This document shows positions 15,850 to 23,747 of a DNA stretch of 34,715 bases, in pieces (positions within the stretch are counted from its first letter, which is position 1; each line of letters begins with the position of its first letter). Both the position numbers and the translations under genes were made by a program. Source of the stretch: an uncultured Clostridia bacterium (lineage in GTDB: Bacteria; Bacillota; Clostridia; TANB77; CAG-508); NCBI GenBank assembly GCA_934184665.1, contig CAKPSX010000016.1, positions 1 through 34,715 on the forward strand, written 5' to 3'. The notes under the pieces were generated by a model. That model saw only the letters and a program-made list of their open reading frames with translations. It searched no databases and had not been told where the DNA came from.

Positions 15850-16698
15850 ATGAATGTAGTAATGGAAGATAATAAAATGAGTAAAAGACTAAAAATATTT
15901 TATGTTATAATAATATTATTTTGTATAATAGCTTTAACAGTGGCTGTGGTGGCACAAGTGCAGGCAAGTAAACAAGAGAGTGCAGTTGCTACAGCTGAAA
16001 AGATTAGTGAGGAACAATTAAAAAAATTAAAAGGTGATTTTAATAACATATTTGAAAATAAAGTTAATTATTTAAAAGATAATAATTATAAAATTACAAA
16101 AATAAATCCTGAAAAGGAAATTGTTTATTCAGGGTACCAAAATAATGATAAAAAAGTAAGTAGTTATGAATTAGATGTTAATATACCATATATAAATATT
16201 AAAAATGAACAAACAGAAAAATATAATAATGAAATAAAAGATATTTTTGAGAAAAAAGCTAAAAATATAATAAATAGTAACAATATAAATACTATTTATA
16301 CTGTAAAATATAGTGCTTATGTAACAAATAATATATTATCATTAGTTATAAGGTCAACATTAAAAGAAGATAGTAATCCTCAAAGAGATATAATACAAAC
16401 ATATAATTATGATTTAACAAACCAAAAAGAATGCATAATGCAAGATTTACTAGAATTAAGAGGCATAACAAAACAACAAGCAAATCAAGCAATAAAAACA
16501 GAGATTGAAACTGTACAAAAAACAATTCAAGGTCTTGAGGAACTTGGTTTAAGTGTATATGCAAGAGATCCTAAAAGTGACATATATAGCATAAATAATG
16601 TGACAGAATATTTTATAGGACAAGATAATGCAATATATATAATATTTGCATATGGTAATGAAAATAATACTAGTGAAATGGATATAGTTGTAATGTAA
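15850..16698 (+). CDS. Membrane-anchored protein, RsiV/DUF3298-like
   Basis: AAAGGGATGA precedes ATG 15850. Residues ~12-38 form one membrane helix (FYVIIILFCIIALTVAVVA), followed by an extracytoplasmic region of ~240 aa. The outer part matches, by pattern, the DUF4163/DUF3298 pair seen in RsiV and PdaC: YELDVNIPYI, IYTVKYSAYVTNNILSLVI, QTYNYDLTNQKECIMQDLL and a late EYFIGQDNAIYIIFAYG. In RsiV this region binds lysozyme and releases a sigma factor; no ECF sigma gene is adjacent here, so that role is not supported. The gene has its own promoter and terminator. Confidence 0.7.
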   Translation: MNVVMEDNKMSKRLKIFYVIIILFCIIALTVAVVAQVQASKQESAVATAEKISEEQLKKLKGDFNNIFENKVNYLKDNNYKITKINPEKEIVYSGYQNNDKKVSSYELDVNIPYINIKNEQTEKYNNEIKDIFEKKAKNIINSNNINTIYTVKYSAYVTNNILSLVIRSTLKEDSNPQRDIIQTYNYDLTNQKECIMQDLLELRGITKQQANQAIKTEIETVQKTIQGLEELGLSVYARDPKSDIYSINNVTEYFIGQDNAIYIIFAYGNENNTSEMDIVVM

Positions 16699-16702
16699 AA
16701 AC

Positions 16703-16732
16703 AAGAAGCTTGGATTTTCCAAGCTTCTTTTG
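16703..16732 (+). terminator. Terminator after the DUF3298-like gene
   Basis: A perfect 12-bp stem (16703-16714 with 16718-16729), a 3-nt loop and trailing Ts. Confidence 0.85.
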
Positions 16733-16836
16733 AAAATAAAAGGGGATGTTCTTTTAATCAGTCTTTACTGACTACACAAATATAATATCAATTAATTTTG
16801 TTCATTGTGTGAACTCAAAGTGAAAATTTTGAGACA

Positions 16837-18096
16837 TTAAGGTGTTTCTTCAAGTGTTAGAGTAAATTCTTTTTGTTCACCATTTCTATTAACAACTAAA
16901 GTCATAGTGTCACCAATTTGATGTGATTCTTTAAGTTCATTTAGTTCTTTCATTGTTGTGATGTCTTTATTATCAGCTTTGATAATTACGTCACCAGCTT
17001 TTAATCCAGCTTTTTCAGCAGGTGAGAATTCTTGAATAGATTTTACATAAACACCTACAGATAAGTTGTATTTTTTAGCAGTTGCTTCATCTAAATCTAT
17101 ACCAGTGATTCCAATATAAGGTCTTAAAACTTTATTGTGGTCTATTAATTCATTAACAACATCTAAAGTAGAATTAATAGGAATAGCAAAACCTATACCT
17201 TCAACACCAGAACCAGATAGTTTTAGGGTGTTTATACCAATAACTTTACCATCACTATTTACAAGAGCACCGCCACTGTTACCTGAGTTGATTGCTGCAT
17301 CTGTTTGAATACATGTAAATGTATTTCCATCAGAAGTTACTTCTCTATTAACAGCACTGATTATACCTGTAGTAACAGTTGTATCAAGACCTAGTGGGCT
17401 ACCAACTGCCATTGCGAATTCTCCAACAACTGCTTCATCAGAATTTGCGAATTCTGCAGCTGTTAAACCAGATTTATCAATTTTTAGAACAGCTAAATCT
17501 GTTTTAGAATCTTTACCAACAACTGTTGCATCAAAAGTTGAATCACTACCATAAATATCGCTATTCAATTTTACTTTTATTGAAGTAGCTTCTGAAAGGT
17601 CATAGTAAGAATAAGAAGATGATGATGAGCTACTATCAACAACATGATTATTTGTCATAATGTAACCATCAGTACTAATTATAATACCAGAACCAGTTGC
17701 AGTAGCTGTTGATGTCATAGGTTGACCGAATCCAAAAAATGAATTATTAGATGTTGCCGTATATGTTACTTCAATACCAACTATTGATGGCAATATTTTT
17801 TGTGCTGCAAAAACAGCAGTGTTTGAATAATTTGAAAGTGATACTAAATTGTTTGTTGTTCCACTTGATGTTGATGTAGAAGTAGATGTTTGAACTGTGC
17901 TGTTAGATGTACCAACAAGTTTCTCTTTAATTGATGGTACTCCAAAACATGTTCCAATTACTACAGAACAACCAATAATTCCACTTGCAAAAGGTAATAA
18001 AACATTTTTCCCCAAATTATTTGTGTTTCGATTTTTAAAGTTTGCCTTTGAAACTTTACTTGAAACTACTTCGAATTTATTTTCATTTTCTTCCAT
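16837..18096 (-). CDS. htrA: HtrA/DegP-like serine protease
   Basis: Membrane-anchored protease that degrades misfolded exported proteins. The start at 18096 (MEENENKFEV, 419 aa) has AAGGAGG eight bases upstream; the ATG at 18117 lies before this site. A short cytoplasmic tail is followed by one membrane helix (VLLPFASGIIGCSVVIGTCFG), a Ser/Thr-rich linker and the trypsin-like domain with the full triad: His (MTNNHVVD), Asp (SKTDLAVLKID) and Ser (AINSGNSGGALVN). One PDZ domain follows (VKSIQEFSPAEKAGLKAGDVI). Tandem TTTTCACA octamers lie in its promoter, pointing to CssRS-type secretion-stress control. No two-component pair is in the window. Confidence 0.95.
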   Translation of the reverse strand: MEENENKFEVVSSKVSKANFKNRNTNNLGKNVLLPFASGIIGCSVVIGTCFGVPSIKEKLVGTSNSTVQTSTSTSTSSGTTNNLVSLSNYSNTAVFAAQKILPSIVGIEVTYTATSNNSFFGFGQPMTSTATATGSGIIISTDGYIMTNNHVVDSSSSSSSYSYYDLSEATSIKVKLNSDIYGSDSTFDATVVGKDSKTDLAVLKIDKSGLTAAEFANSDEAVVGEFAMAVGSPLGLDTTVTTGIISAVNREVTSDGNTFTCIQTDAAINSGNSGGALVNSDGKVIGINTLKLSGSGVEGIGFAIPINSTLDVVNELIDHNKVLRPYIGITGIDLDEATAKKYNLSVGVYVKSIQEFSPAEKAGLKAGDVIIKADNKDITTMKELNELKESHQIGDTMTLVVNRNGEQKEFTLTLEETP

Positions 18097-18131
18097 AATA
18101 AATGCCTCCTTAAACATTTCTCTTAATACAT

Positions 18132-18170
18132 TTTATAATATACACCACATTTGTGAAAATTCTGTGAAAA
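18132..18170 (-). promoter_or_regulatory. htrA promoter with tandem TTTTCACA (CssR-like) operator
   Basis: On the minus strand two identical octamers TTTTCACA (18170-18163 and 18159-18152) are spaced 11 bp apart, one helical turn. A TATAAA -10 (18137-18132) places the nearer octamer over the -35. Octamers of this type are described in Bacillus htrA promoters controlled by CssRS. Confidence 0.55.
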
Positions 18171-18207
18171 AGTTGTAAAAAAATAAAATTATTTTTCCAT
18201 AATTCTC

Positions 18208-18237
18208 TTGCAAATAAAATAGACTATCATATATAAT
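18208..18237 (+). promoter_or_regulatory. Promoter for the palindromic leader and pilin-like gene
   Basis: TTGCAA (18208-18213), 18 bp, TATAAT (18232-18237). Transcription would start near 18244, just before the palindromic element, so that element forms the 5' leader of the pilin-like gene. Confidence 0.6.
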
Positions 18238-18262
18238 ATATACAAGAAAGGAATGATATAAG

Positions 18263-18385
18263 GTTGAAAAATAATTACAATCTTGGACTGTGTCAGATTT
18301 CATTTAAAACGCGGTTACATATCTGTATATGCGCCCTTGCCTTTTAAATAAAATCTTCCTTGCCAAAATTTAATTCTTTTCCAAC
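18263..18385 (+). repeat. Long palindromic repeat element in the pilin leader (copy A)
   Basis: The ends GTTGAAAAATAATTACAAT and ATTTAATTCTTTTCCAAC are imperfect inverted repeats. Pairing continues inward (AGATTTCATTTAAAA with TTTTAAATAAAATCT) to a tip hairpin CATAT-CTGT-ATATG. The whole 123 bp can fold as one long stem. The left half is shared with the copies at 18903, 19609, 22198 and 29997. A 27-codon TTG ORF lies inside (18264-18347), with no evidence that it is translated. The 323 bp between htrA and the pilin gene otherwise hold only the two promoters. Confidence 0.7.
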
Positions 18386-18419
18386 TAAGTTTGTGCCTTA
18401 AGAAAGGATGAATTTAAAG

Positions 18420-18905
18420 ATGAGGGAACAAAGAGGAATAACACTAATTGCATTATCTATAACTGTAGTTGTAATGCTAATCTTGGCATCAATTACTATA
18501 TATTATAGCAAAGATTTAATAAATAATGCAAAAATACAAGATTTAAGTACAAATATGTTATTAATTCAGGCAAAGGCGAAGGAATGTGTTGAAGAAGCGA
18601 ACTTTCAAAAGGTTGATATAGATAAAGCTGATGACATATTATTAGGAACAAAACTAATTGGTTCTGTAGCAGAAGAGCCTGCTATAAAAACTGGCAAAAT
18701 AGATATGGAAAAAGAAAATTACTATTATTATTTACCAGAAGATGTTTTGACAAATATGGGACTAAAAAATATTAGCCCAGAAGAATGCGGGTATTTTGTG
18801 GTACTATATGATATAGCTAATATAAAGGTAGAAGTTATAAATACTAATGGGTATGATGGAATGTATACTTTGACTGAGATTACGAGTCTATCAGCAGATG
18901 AGTAA
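18420..18905 (+). CDS. Type IV pilin-like (prepilin) protein, 161 aa
   Basis: The N-terminus REQRGITLIALSITVVVMLILA has the prepilin peptidase site (cut after Gly, before Ile/Thr) and the hydrophobic helix of type IV pilins and pseudopilins, in the form common in Clostridia. ATG 18420 is preferred to ATG 18408, which touches the AAAGG site. The globular part (KAKECVEEANFQKVDIDKA) is small. There are no pilus assembly genes nearby, so it may be a minor or orphan pilin using machinery encoded elsewhere. The stop codon is the first base triplet of a repeat copy. Confidence 0.85.
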   Translation: MREQRGITLIALSITVVVMLILASITIYYSKDLINNAKIQDLSTNMLLIQAKAKECVEEANFQKVDIDKADDILLGTKLIGSVAEEPAIKTGKIDMEKENYYYYLPEDVLTNMGLKNISPEECGYFVVLYDIANIKVEVINTNGYDGMYTLTEITSLSADE

Positions 18906-18934
18906 TTAGAATTTTGGATTATGTAAGATTTATA
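18903..18934 (+). repeat. Dispersed intergenic repeat, copy B
   Basis: TAATTAGAATTTTGGATTA followed by TGTAAGATTTATA. The first three bases are the stop codon of the pilin-like gene. Confidence 0.65.
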
Positions 18935-18969
18935 TAATTATAATATAGTTGGAAAAAGGATGCGAAAAG

Positions 18970-19611
18970 ATGAAAGAAAAAGAAGAGTCAAGACTAAATA
19001 TCTTAAAACAAGAAGAAAATGAATTAAGAAAAAAAGGATTTAACACAATATGTGGAATAGATGAAGCTGGTAGAGGACCATTGGCTGGACCTGTTGTGGT
19101 TGCAAGTGTCATAATGCCAGCTGATTCAATGATAGAAGGCGTAAATGATTCAAAAAAGGTTTCAGAGAAAAAGAGAGAAAAATTATATGATTTAATTTTA
19201 GAAGAAGCTATAAGTTATGGAGTTGGTATAATTGGCCAAGATGAAATAGATGAAATTAATATATTGAATGCAACTAAAAAGGCATTAACATTATCATTAA
19301 AAGAGTTAACAACTAAACCAGATTTAATAATAGTAGATGCATTAACACATATAGATACAATGGGAATACCATATGAATCAATAATAAAAGGTGATGCTAA
19401 ATGTTATTCAATAGCTGCTGCTTCAATAATTGCAAAAGTTACAAGGGATAGAATTATGAGAGAATGGGATGCAGTTTACCCAGAATATGGTTTTCAACAA
19501 CATAAAGGATATGGAACTGCAAAACATATAGCGGCAATTAGAGAGTATGGTTTGTGTCCTATTCATCGCAGGAGTTTTACTACTCACTTTACACAAGGGA
19601 CTGGAAAATAA
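18970..19611 (+). CDS. rnhB: Ribonuclease HII
   Basis: Removes ribonucleotides and RNA primers from DNA-RNA hybrids. ATG 18970 follows AAAAAGGATG; TTG 18949 lies before it. The 213-aa product has the catalytic Asp/Glu in GIDEAGRGPLAGPVVVA, NDSKKVSEKKREKLY, an Asp in LIIVDAL, and SIAAASIIAKVTRDR. The C-terminus FTTHFTQGTGK is encoded partly by the start of repeat copy C, whose TAA is the stop codon. Confidence 0.96.
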   Translation: MKEKEESRLNILKQEENELRKKGFNTICGIDEAGRGPLAGPVVVASVIMPADSMIEGVNDSKKVSEKKREKLYDLILEEAISYGVGIIGQDEIDEINILNATKKALTLSLKELTTKPDLIIVDALTHIDTMGIPYESIIKGDAKCYSIAAASIIAKVTRDRIMREWDAVYPEYGFQQHKGYGTAKHIAAIREYGLCPIHRRSFTTHFTQGTGK

Positions 19612-19640
19612 TTAGAAATTTGGACTACGTCAGATTTATA
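19609..19640 (+). repeat. Dispersed intergenic repeat, copy C
   Basis: TAATTAGAAATTTGGACTA followed by CGTCAGATTTATA. Begins with the rnhB stop codon and ends about 10 bp before the ribosome binding site of the next gene. Confidence 0.7.
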
Positions 19641-19664
19641 CAGTTATAATTAGGAGGGATAAAC

Positions 19665-20969
19665 ATGATGAATATACTAGAAATAATAGCCAAAAAAAGA
19701 GATAAAAAAGAATTAAGCAAACAAGAAATAGAATATTTTGTAAATGAATATACAAAAGGAAATATAACAGATTATCAAGCTTCTGCACTTATAATGGCAA
19801 TATATATAAACGGAATGAATGATAGAGAAATAACAGATTTAAGTATAGCAATGGCATATTCAGGAGAAGTATTAGATTTATCTTGCTTTGGAGAAAATGT
19901 TGTTGATAAACATAGTACAGGTGGGGTTGGAGATAAAGTATCAATAATATTGTTACCTATTATTGCTTCACTTGGGGTTCCTGTTGCAAAGATGTCTGGG
20001 AGGGGTTTAGGCTTTACAGGAGGAACTGTAGATAAAATGGAATCAATACCAGGATATAATACAAGTGTTGGAATTGAAGATTTTATTTCTGATGTTAAAA
20101 AAGTAGGAATTAGTATGATAGGTCAAACAATGAATTTAGCTCCTGCTGATAAAAAAATGTATGCATTAAGAGATTCAATTGCATGTGTAGAAAATATACC
20201 ATTAATAGCGTCAAGCATAATGAGCAAGAAAATAGCGAGTGGCGCAAATAAGATTGTTTTAGATGTCACAGTTGGCAAAGGGGCATTTATGAAAAACAAA
20301 GCAAATGCAGAAAAGCTTGCAAAGCAGATGATAAAAATAGGTGAGCTTGCAAAAAAAGAAGTAAAATGTGTTTTGACAAAAATGGACGAACCATTAGGAT
20401 ATTCAATTGGAAATTCACTTGAGGTTATAGAAGCTATAAAATTCTTAAAAGGAGATATGCCACAGGACTTAAAAGAAGTAGTTCTTGAATTAGGAGCCTA
20501 TATGCTAAAACTTGCTGGAAAAGGTGACAATATAGAAGAAAACAAAACAATGATGCTAAAAAATATTGAAAATGGAAAAGCATATAGCAAGTTTAAAGAA
20601 ATGGTACAAAATCAGGGAGGAAATATTGAATATTTAGAAAATACAGATATGTTTGAAAAATCAAAATATATTATACCTATAAAGGCTGAAGAATCAGGAT
20701 ATGTGCGAGAATTAAATGCAGAAGAAATTGGAAAATTATCATGCTTTTTAGGCGCTGGTAGAGTAAGAAAAGAAGATGTAATAAATCAAAATGCAGGAAT
20801 TATATTAAATAAAAAAGTTGGAGATGAAGTTAAAGCTCTGGATATTTTGGCATATATTTGTACAGATGATGAAGAAAAAATAAATGAAGCTCAAAACAGA
20901 ATTTTACAAATATATAAAATAGGAAAAAATCAAATCGCAAAAAGTCCTATAATCATAGAGGTAATATAA
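19665..20969 (+). CDS. pdp: Pyrimidine-nucleoside (thymidine) phosphorylase
   Basis: Catalyses reversible phosphorolysis of thymidine/uridine to base and sugar phosphate in nucleoside salvage. AGGAGGG precedes ATG 19665 (ATG 19668 is equally possible). The 434-aa length is standard. Signature sequences are VDKHSTGGVGDKVSI (phosphate and substrate loop) and KMSGRGLGFTGGTVDKMESIPGY. SIMSKKIASGANKIVLDVTVGKGAFMK is the pyrimidine-site region. Whether it prefers thymidine or both nucleosides cannot be read safely. Confidence 0.95.
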   Translation: MMNILEIIAKKRDKKELSKQEIEYFVNEYTKGNITDYQASALIMAIYINGMNDREITDLSIAMAYSGEVLDLSCFGENVVDKHSTGGVGDKVSIILLPIIASLGVPVAKMSGRGLGFTGGTVDKMESIPGYNTSVGIEDFISDVKKVGISMIGQTMNLAPADKKMYALRDSIACVENIPLIASSIMSKKIASGANKIVLDVTVGKGAFMKNKANAEKLAKQMIKIGELAKKEVKCVLTKMDEPLGYSIGNSLEVIEAIKFLKGDMPQDLKEVVLELGAYMLKLAGKGDNIEENKTMMLKNIENGKAYSKFKEMVQNQGGNIEYLENTDMFEKSKYIIPIKAEESGYVRELNAEEIGKLSCFLGAGRVRKEDVINQNAGIILNKKVGDEVKALDILAYICTDDEEKINEAQNRILQIYKIGKNQIAKSPIIIEVI

Positions 20970-21022
20970 TAAAAGTACATAAAATTTTTTAGACAATAAG
21001 TAAAATTAATCTACATAATATA

Positions 21023-21051
21023 TTGAAAAAGTACATGATTACTGTTATAAT
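21023..21051 (+). promoter_or_regulatory. Sigma-A promoter for the cdaA operon
   Basis: TTGAAA (21023-21028), 17 bp, TATAAT (21046-21051) with a TG one base before the -10. Very close to consensus. Confidence 0.75.
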
Positions 21052-21120
21052 ATAAGAGTATAGTAGAAAAGAGTCAAATTAGATTTCTAGTTTGTACTTT
21101 GAGGAAGGAAAGTGATAAAG

Positions 21121-21261
21121 ATGGAAGAAGAAAAAGAAAGAAAACCAAAAAAGAATAAACAAAATATAGCAATAAAGGCGATGGCATGTTTTATAATTTT
21201 AGCAATGATTCTTGCACCATGTTCAACATTTATATACTATTTATTAGCTGAAATAAAATAA
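21121..21261 (+). CDS. Small single-pass membrane protein, 46 aa
   Basis: This ORF begins at ATG 21121, about 70 bp after a strong promoter, with AGGAAGGAAAG upstream. It encodes a very charged start (MEEEKERKPKKNKQN) followed by one membrane helix (AIKAMACFIILAMILAPCS and on to FIYYLLAEIK). It ends 12 bp before the cdaA start and shares its transcript. The family is unknown. Position suggests a partner or regulator of CdaA, but that is inference. Confidence 0.75.
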   Translation: MEEEKERKPKKNKQNIAIKAMACFIILAMILAPCSTFIYYLLAEIK

Positions 21262-21273
21262 GGAGTGATGCAT

Positions 21274-22200
21274 ATGATAAGTAATATAGTAGCAATGCTA
21301 AATAATTTTTGGGACCAAAATATATTATCATATATCAGATTATGGCAAGAATATCCTATAAAATTAATTACAGCAATTTTAGACATAACAATAGTAATCT
21401 TTTTGGTATATGAGTTGATAAGGATCGTAAAAGATTCAAGAGCATGGCAATTAGTAAAAGGTATAGCATTTCTGGTAATAGCTACAGCATTAAGTGGTTT
21501 GCTTAATTTACATATATTGAACTATTTATTATCAACTATAATGGACTGGGGTGTTATCCTTATAATAATAATATTCCAACCAGAAATAAGAAGAGCTTTA
21601 GAGCAACTTGGTGGAACTAATAGATTTTCAAGATTCTTTGGCTTTGATAAAGATATAGTTACAAAAACAAAAGAAGATATTTATAAAATCGTGATTGCAG
21701 CATATGAATTAGCAAAAAATAAAACAGGAGCATTAATAGTAATTGAAAGAGATATCCAAATAAAAGATATAATTGCTACAGGAATTCCTATGGATGCAGA
21801 AGTATCGCCTCAATTACTTGTAAATATATTTGTGCCAAATACTCCACTACATGATGGTGCTGTTGTAATAAGCAACAATAAAATAGCAGCAGCAGCTTGT
21901 ATGCTACCATTGGCAAGTGATAAAGATATTGCCAAGGAACTTGGAACTAGACATAGAGCAGGTATAGGTATATCAAAAGAAGCTGATAGTATTGCAATAA
22001 TTGTTTCAGAAGAAACAGGTAAAGTTTCTGTTGCTAAAGATGGAGTATTAATTGCTGATGTTAGAGAAGATGTTTTGAAAAAGATATTAATAGCAAATAT
22101 AGTAACAAAAAGATTAAATGAAGCAAAAGAAAAGAAACCTAGAAAAATTAAAAGCTTTGATGATATAAAAAACATGTTTAGCAAAAAGGTGGAAAAGTAA
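21274..22200 (+). CDS. cdaA: Diadenylate cyclase CdaA
   Basis: Makes cyclic di-AMP from two ATP, controlling potassium, osmotic and cell-wall balance. ATG 21274 is chosen because AAGGAG (21260-21265) gives 8-nt spacing; 21265 and 21268 are too close. Three membrane helices occupy residues ~20-95, then a linker and the DAC domain with the two catalytic motifs DGA (TPLHDGAVVIS, about residue 194) and RHR (GTRHRAGIGIS, about residue 226). The 308-aa length fits a CdaA with a longer C-terminal tail. In most Firmicutes cdaR (YbbR) and glmM follow; here truA follows, so the usual regulator is not adjacent. Confidence 0.95.
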   Translation: MISNIVAMLNNFWDQNILSYIRLWQEYPIKLITAILDITIVIFLVYELIRIVKDSRAWQLVKGIAFLVIATALSGLLNLHILNYLLSTIMDWGVILIIIIFQPEIRRALEQLGGTNRFSRFFGFDKDIVTKTKEDIYKIVIAAYELAKNKTGALIVIERDIQIKDIIATGIPMDAEVSPQLLVNIFVPNTPLHDGAVVISNNKIAAAACMLPLASDKDIAKELGTRHRAGIGISKEADSIAIIVSEETGKVSVAKDGVLIADVREDVLKKILIANIVTKRLNEAKEKKPRKIKSFDDIKNMFSKKVEK

Positions 22201-22250
22201 TTGCAATTTTGGACTGCGCCAAATTTCATTAGAAACGCGATTATATAGAA
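22198..22250 (+). repeat. Dispersed intergenic repeat, copy D
   Basis: TAATTGCAATTTTGGACTG then CGCCAAATTTCATTAGAAA and CGCGATTATATA. It matches copy A over ~52 bases, including the ACGCG block, but lacks the right palindromic half. It begins with the cdaA stop codon. Confidence 0.75.
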
Positions 22251-22268
22251 AAAAGGAATGAAATAAAA

Positions 22269-23006
22269 ATGAGAAATATCAAACTTACAATAGAATATGA
22301 TGGAAAAGATTTTAATGGTTGGCAAAAACAGCCCAATAAATTGAATATTCAAGGAACAATAGAACAAGCAATAAAAGCTATAACAGGTGAAGATGTTGAG
22401 CTAAATGCGTCTGGCAGAACAGATGCAGGAGTTCATGCATTAAATCAAGTTGCAAACTTTAAAACTAATTCACAAATACCAATAGAAAAGTTTGCTATAG
22501 CAATAAATTCAAGATTGAAAAAATCAATAGTTATAAAAAAGGCAGAAGAGGTTGGAGAAAGATTTCATAGTAGACTTAATTGCAAGAGAAAAACATATAG
22601 GTATATTATAAATAATTCTGAAATGGGAAGTGCAATTTATAGAAATCTTGAGACACATATTCCTCAAAAACTAGATACTGAAAAAATGGAAAAGGCATTA
22701 AAATATTTTGAAGGAGAACATGATTTTAAAGCATTTAAAGCAAGTGGTACTAGCAGTAAAAGCAGTGTGAGAAAAATATATGCAACTAAATTATATAAAG
22801 AAAATGACAGAATATATATAGAACTTACTGGAAATGGATTTTTATATAATATGGTCAGAATAATTGTAGGAACACTTGTTGATGTTGGATTAGGCAAAAT
22901 AGAACCAGAAGAAATAATTGACATAATAAAAGATGGTAAAAGAGAAAGAGCAGGAAAAACGCTTCCACCAAATGGTTTATATTTAATAAGTGTAATGTAT
23001 GAGTAA
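22269..23006 (+). CDS. truA: tRNA pseudouridine synthase A (TruA)
   Basis: Converts uridines 38-40 in the tRNA anticodon arm to pseudouridine. The 245-aa product has the N-terminal KLTIEYDGKDFNGWQKQP, the catalytic Asp in ASGRTDAGVHALNQVANF, CKRKTYRYII, and the C-terminal GNGFLYNMVRIIVGTLVDVG. GGAATGA precedes ATG 22269. It sits behind cdaA, separated by repeat copy D. Confidence 0.97.
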   Translation: MRNIKLTIEYDGKDFNGWQKQPNKLNIQGTIEQAIKAITGEDVELNASGRTDAGVHALNQVANFKTNSQIPIEKFAIAINSRLKKSIVIKKAEEVGERFHSRLNCKRKTYRYIINNSEMGSAIYRNLETHIPQKLDTEKMEKALKYFEGEHDFKAFKASGTSSKSSVRKIYATKLYKENDRIYIELTGNGFLYNMVRIIVGTLVDVGLGKIEPEEIIDIIKDGKRERAGKTLPPNGLYLISVMYE

Positions 23007-23061
23007 CAGAAATATAAGTAAAAACATAAAATATATCAAAAAGTATAAAGGAGATATGTTT

Positions 23062-23559
23062 ATGAATTTACTTATATTTTTTGCGATTGTACTATCAACA
23101 ATAATATTAGCTATTGTTTTACAGAGAATTATACATTGTCCAATACTTGTAGGTTTTGCTTTTTTTGCAGCATATCTAATTGTTGCAGCAGTTTTTGAAA
23201 ACACAACATATGTTATAATAGCTATAATACTTGGAATAATAGCATTTTTCTCAGCATTTATAGATTGTTTGATTATGAATTCAAATTGGCTTAGAAATAA
23301 TGGATGCATAAATTGTAATAATAATTGCTCATCTAATAATAATAACAATAATAATACAGATGATGATACATTAACAATAGTAAATAGCAGTGGAGAAGTT
23401 GTTGCCAGAATTAATGGCAATTCAGTTAACTGCAATAACAATAATTCGTCTTGTGGTTGCTCTGGAAGAGATACAAGTGCATTACTTGCAAGTTTAAATG
23501 ATACAACTTTTAATAATAATACATCAGGTTGCTGTAATAGAGGCTACTATAGAAAATAG
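23062..23559 (+). CDS. Membrane protein with Asn/Cys-rich tail, 165 aa
   Basis: ATG 23062 lies 8 nt after AAAGGAG; the frame from 22999 overlapping truA has no such site. Residues ~1-75 contain two or three membrane helices (LLIFFAIVLSTIILAIVLQ; FAFFAAYLIVAAVFE; YVIIAIILGIIAFFSAFI). The remaining ~90 residues are very rich in Asn and Cys (GCINCNNNCSSNNNNNNN; NCNNNNSSCGCSGRD; SGCCNRGYYRK). Eleven Cys in the whole protein, mostly in this tail, could bind metal or form disulfides. I do not recognise the family. Its stop lies within the terminator hairpin. Confidence 0.7.
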   Translation: MNLLIFFAIVLSTIILAIVLQRIIHCPILVGFAFFAAYLIVAAVFENTTYVIIAIILGIIAFFSAFIDCLIMNSNWLRNNGCINCNNNCSSNNNNNNNTDDDTLTIVNSSGEVVARINGNSVNCNNNNSSCGCSGRDTSALLASLNDTTFNNNTSGCCNRGYYRK

Positions 23560-23575
23560 AGTAGTCTCTATTTTC
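23552..23575 (+). terminator. Terminator hairpin overlapping the stop of the Asn/Cys-rich gene
   Basis: GAAAATAGAG (23552-23561) pairs perfectly with CTCTATTTTC (23566-23575), loop TAGT. The downstream T run is poor. Confidence 0.55.
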
Positions 23576-23626
23576 ATATAATAGGAAAATTCATATGGAA
23601 AAAGTTTGAAAAAATAGTATAAACCC

Positions 23627-23655
23627 TTGATTTTTAAGTAAAAGTATAGTACAAT
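23627..23655 (+). promoter_or_regulatory. Sigma-A promoter of rpsO
   Basis: TTGATT (23627-23632), 17 bp, TACAAT (23650-23655). The ~90-nt leader after it contains an AGCTCAATAA / TTATTGAAGCT hairpin before the ribosome binding site TAGGAGGTG, a possible S15 feedback structure. Confidence 0.65.
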
Positions 23656-23747
23656 AGTTATGTGAAAAATTACCTTAAACTTAGCTCAATAAAAGACACC
23701 TATTATTGAAGCTCGGTATAAGGAGATAGAAAATAGGAGGTGTAATT

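Noticed and set aside
16733..16836. Terminator for htrA in the convergent gap
   Set aside because: Only short hairpins (CTCAAA..TTTGAG; GTTCA..TGAAC) without a T run on the minus strand; not enough to call.
18264..18347. 27-codon TTG ORF (MKNNYNLGLCQ...) inside the palindromic repeat
   Set aside because: The frame is broken at once in the sister copy at 29991 (TTG AAA TAA) and is not preserved in the compact copy, so the conserved thing is the DNA/RNA, not a peptide.
18259..18389. TAAG on both sides of the 123-bp palindrome as a target-site duplication
   Set aside because: Similarity with the 10060 locus continues past the right end of the palindrome, so the element border is not there; four bases can match by chance.
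21810..22367. 185-codon antisense ORF across cdaA/truA
   Set aside because: Shadow of two strongly conserved genes on the plus strand, with no binding site or family features; long antisense frames are common in this A-rich sequence.
23656..23747. Riboswitch in the rpsO leader
   Set aside because: Only a simple AGCTCAATAA hairpin is visible; I find no core motif of a known riboswitch class.
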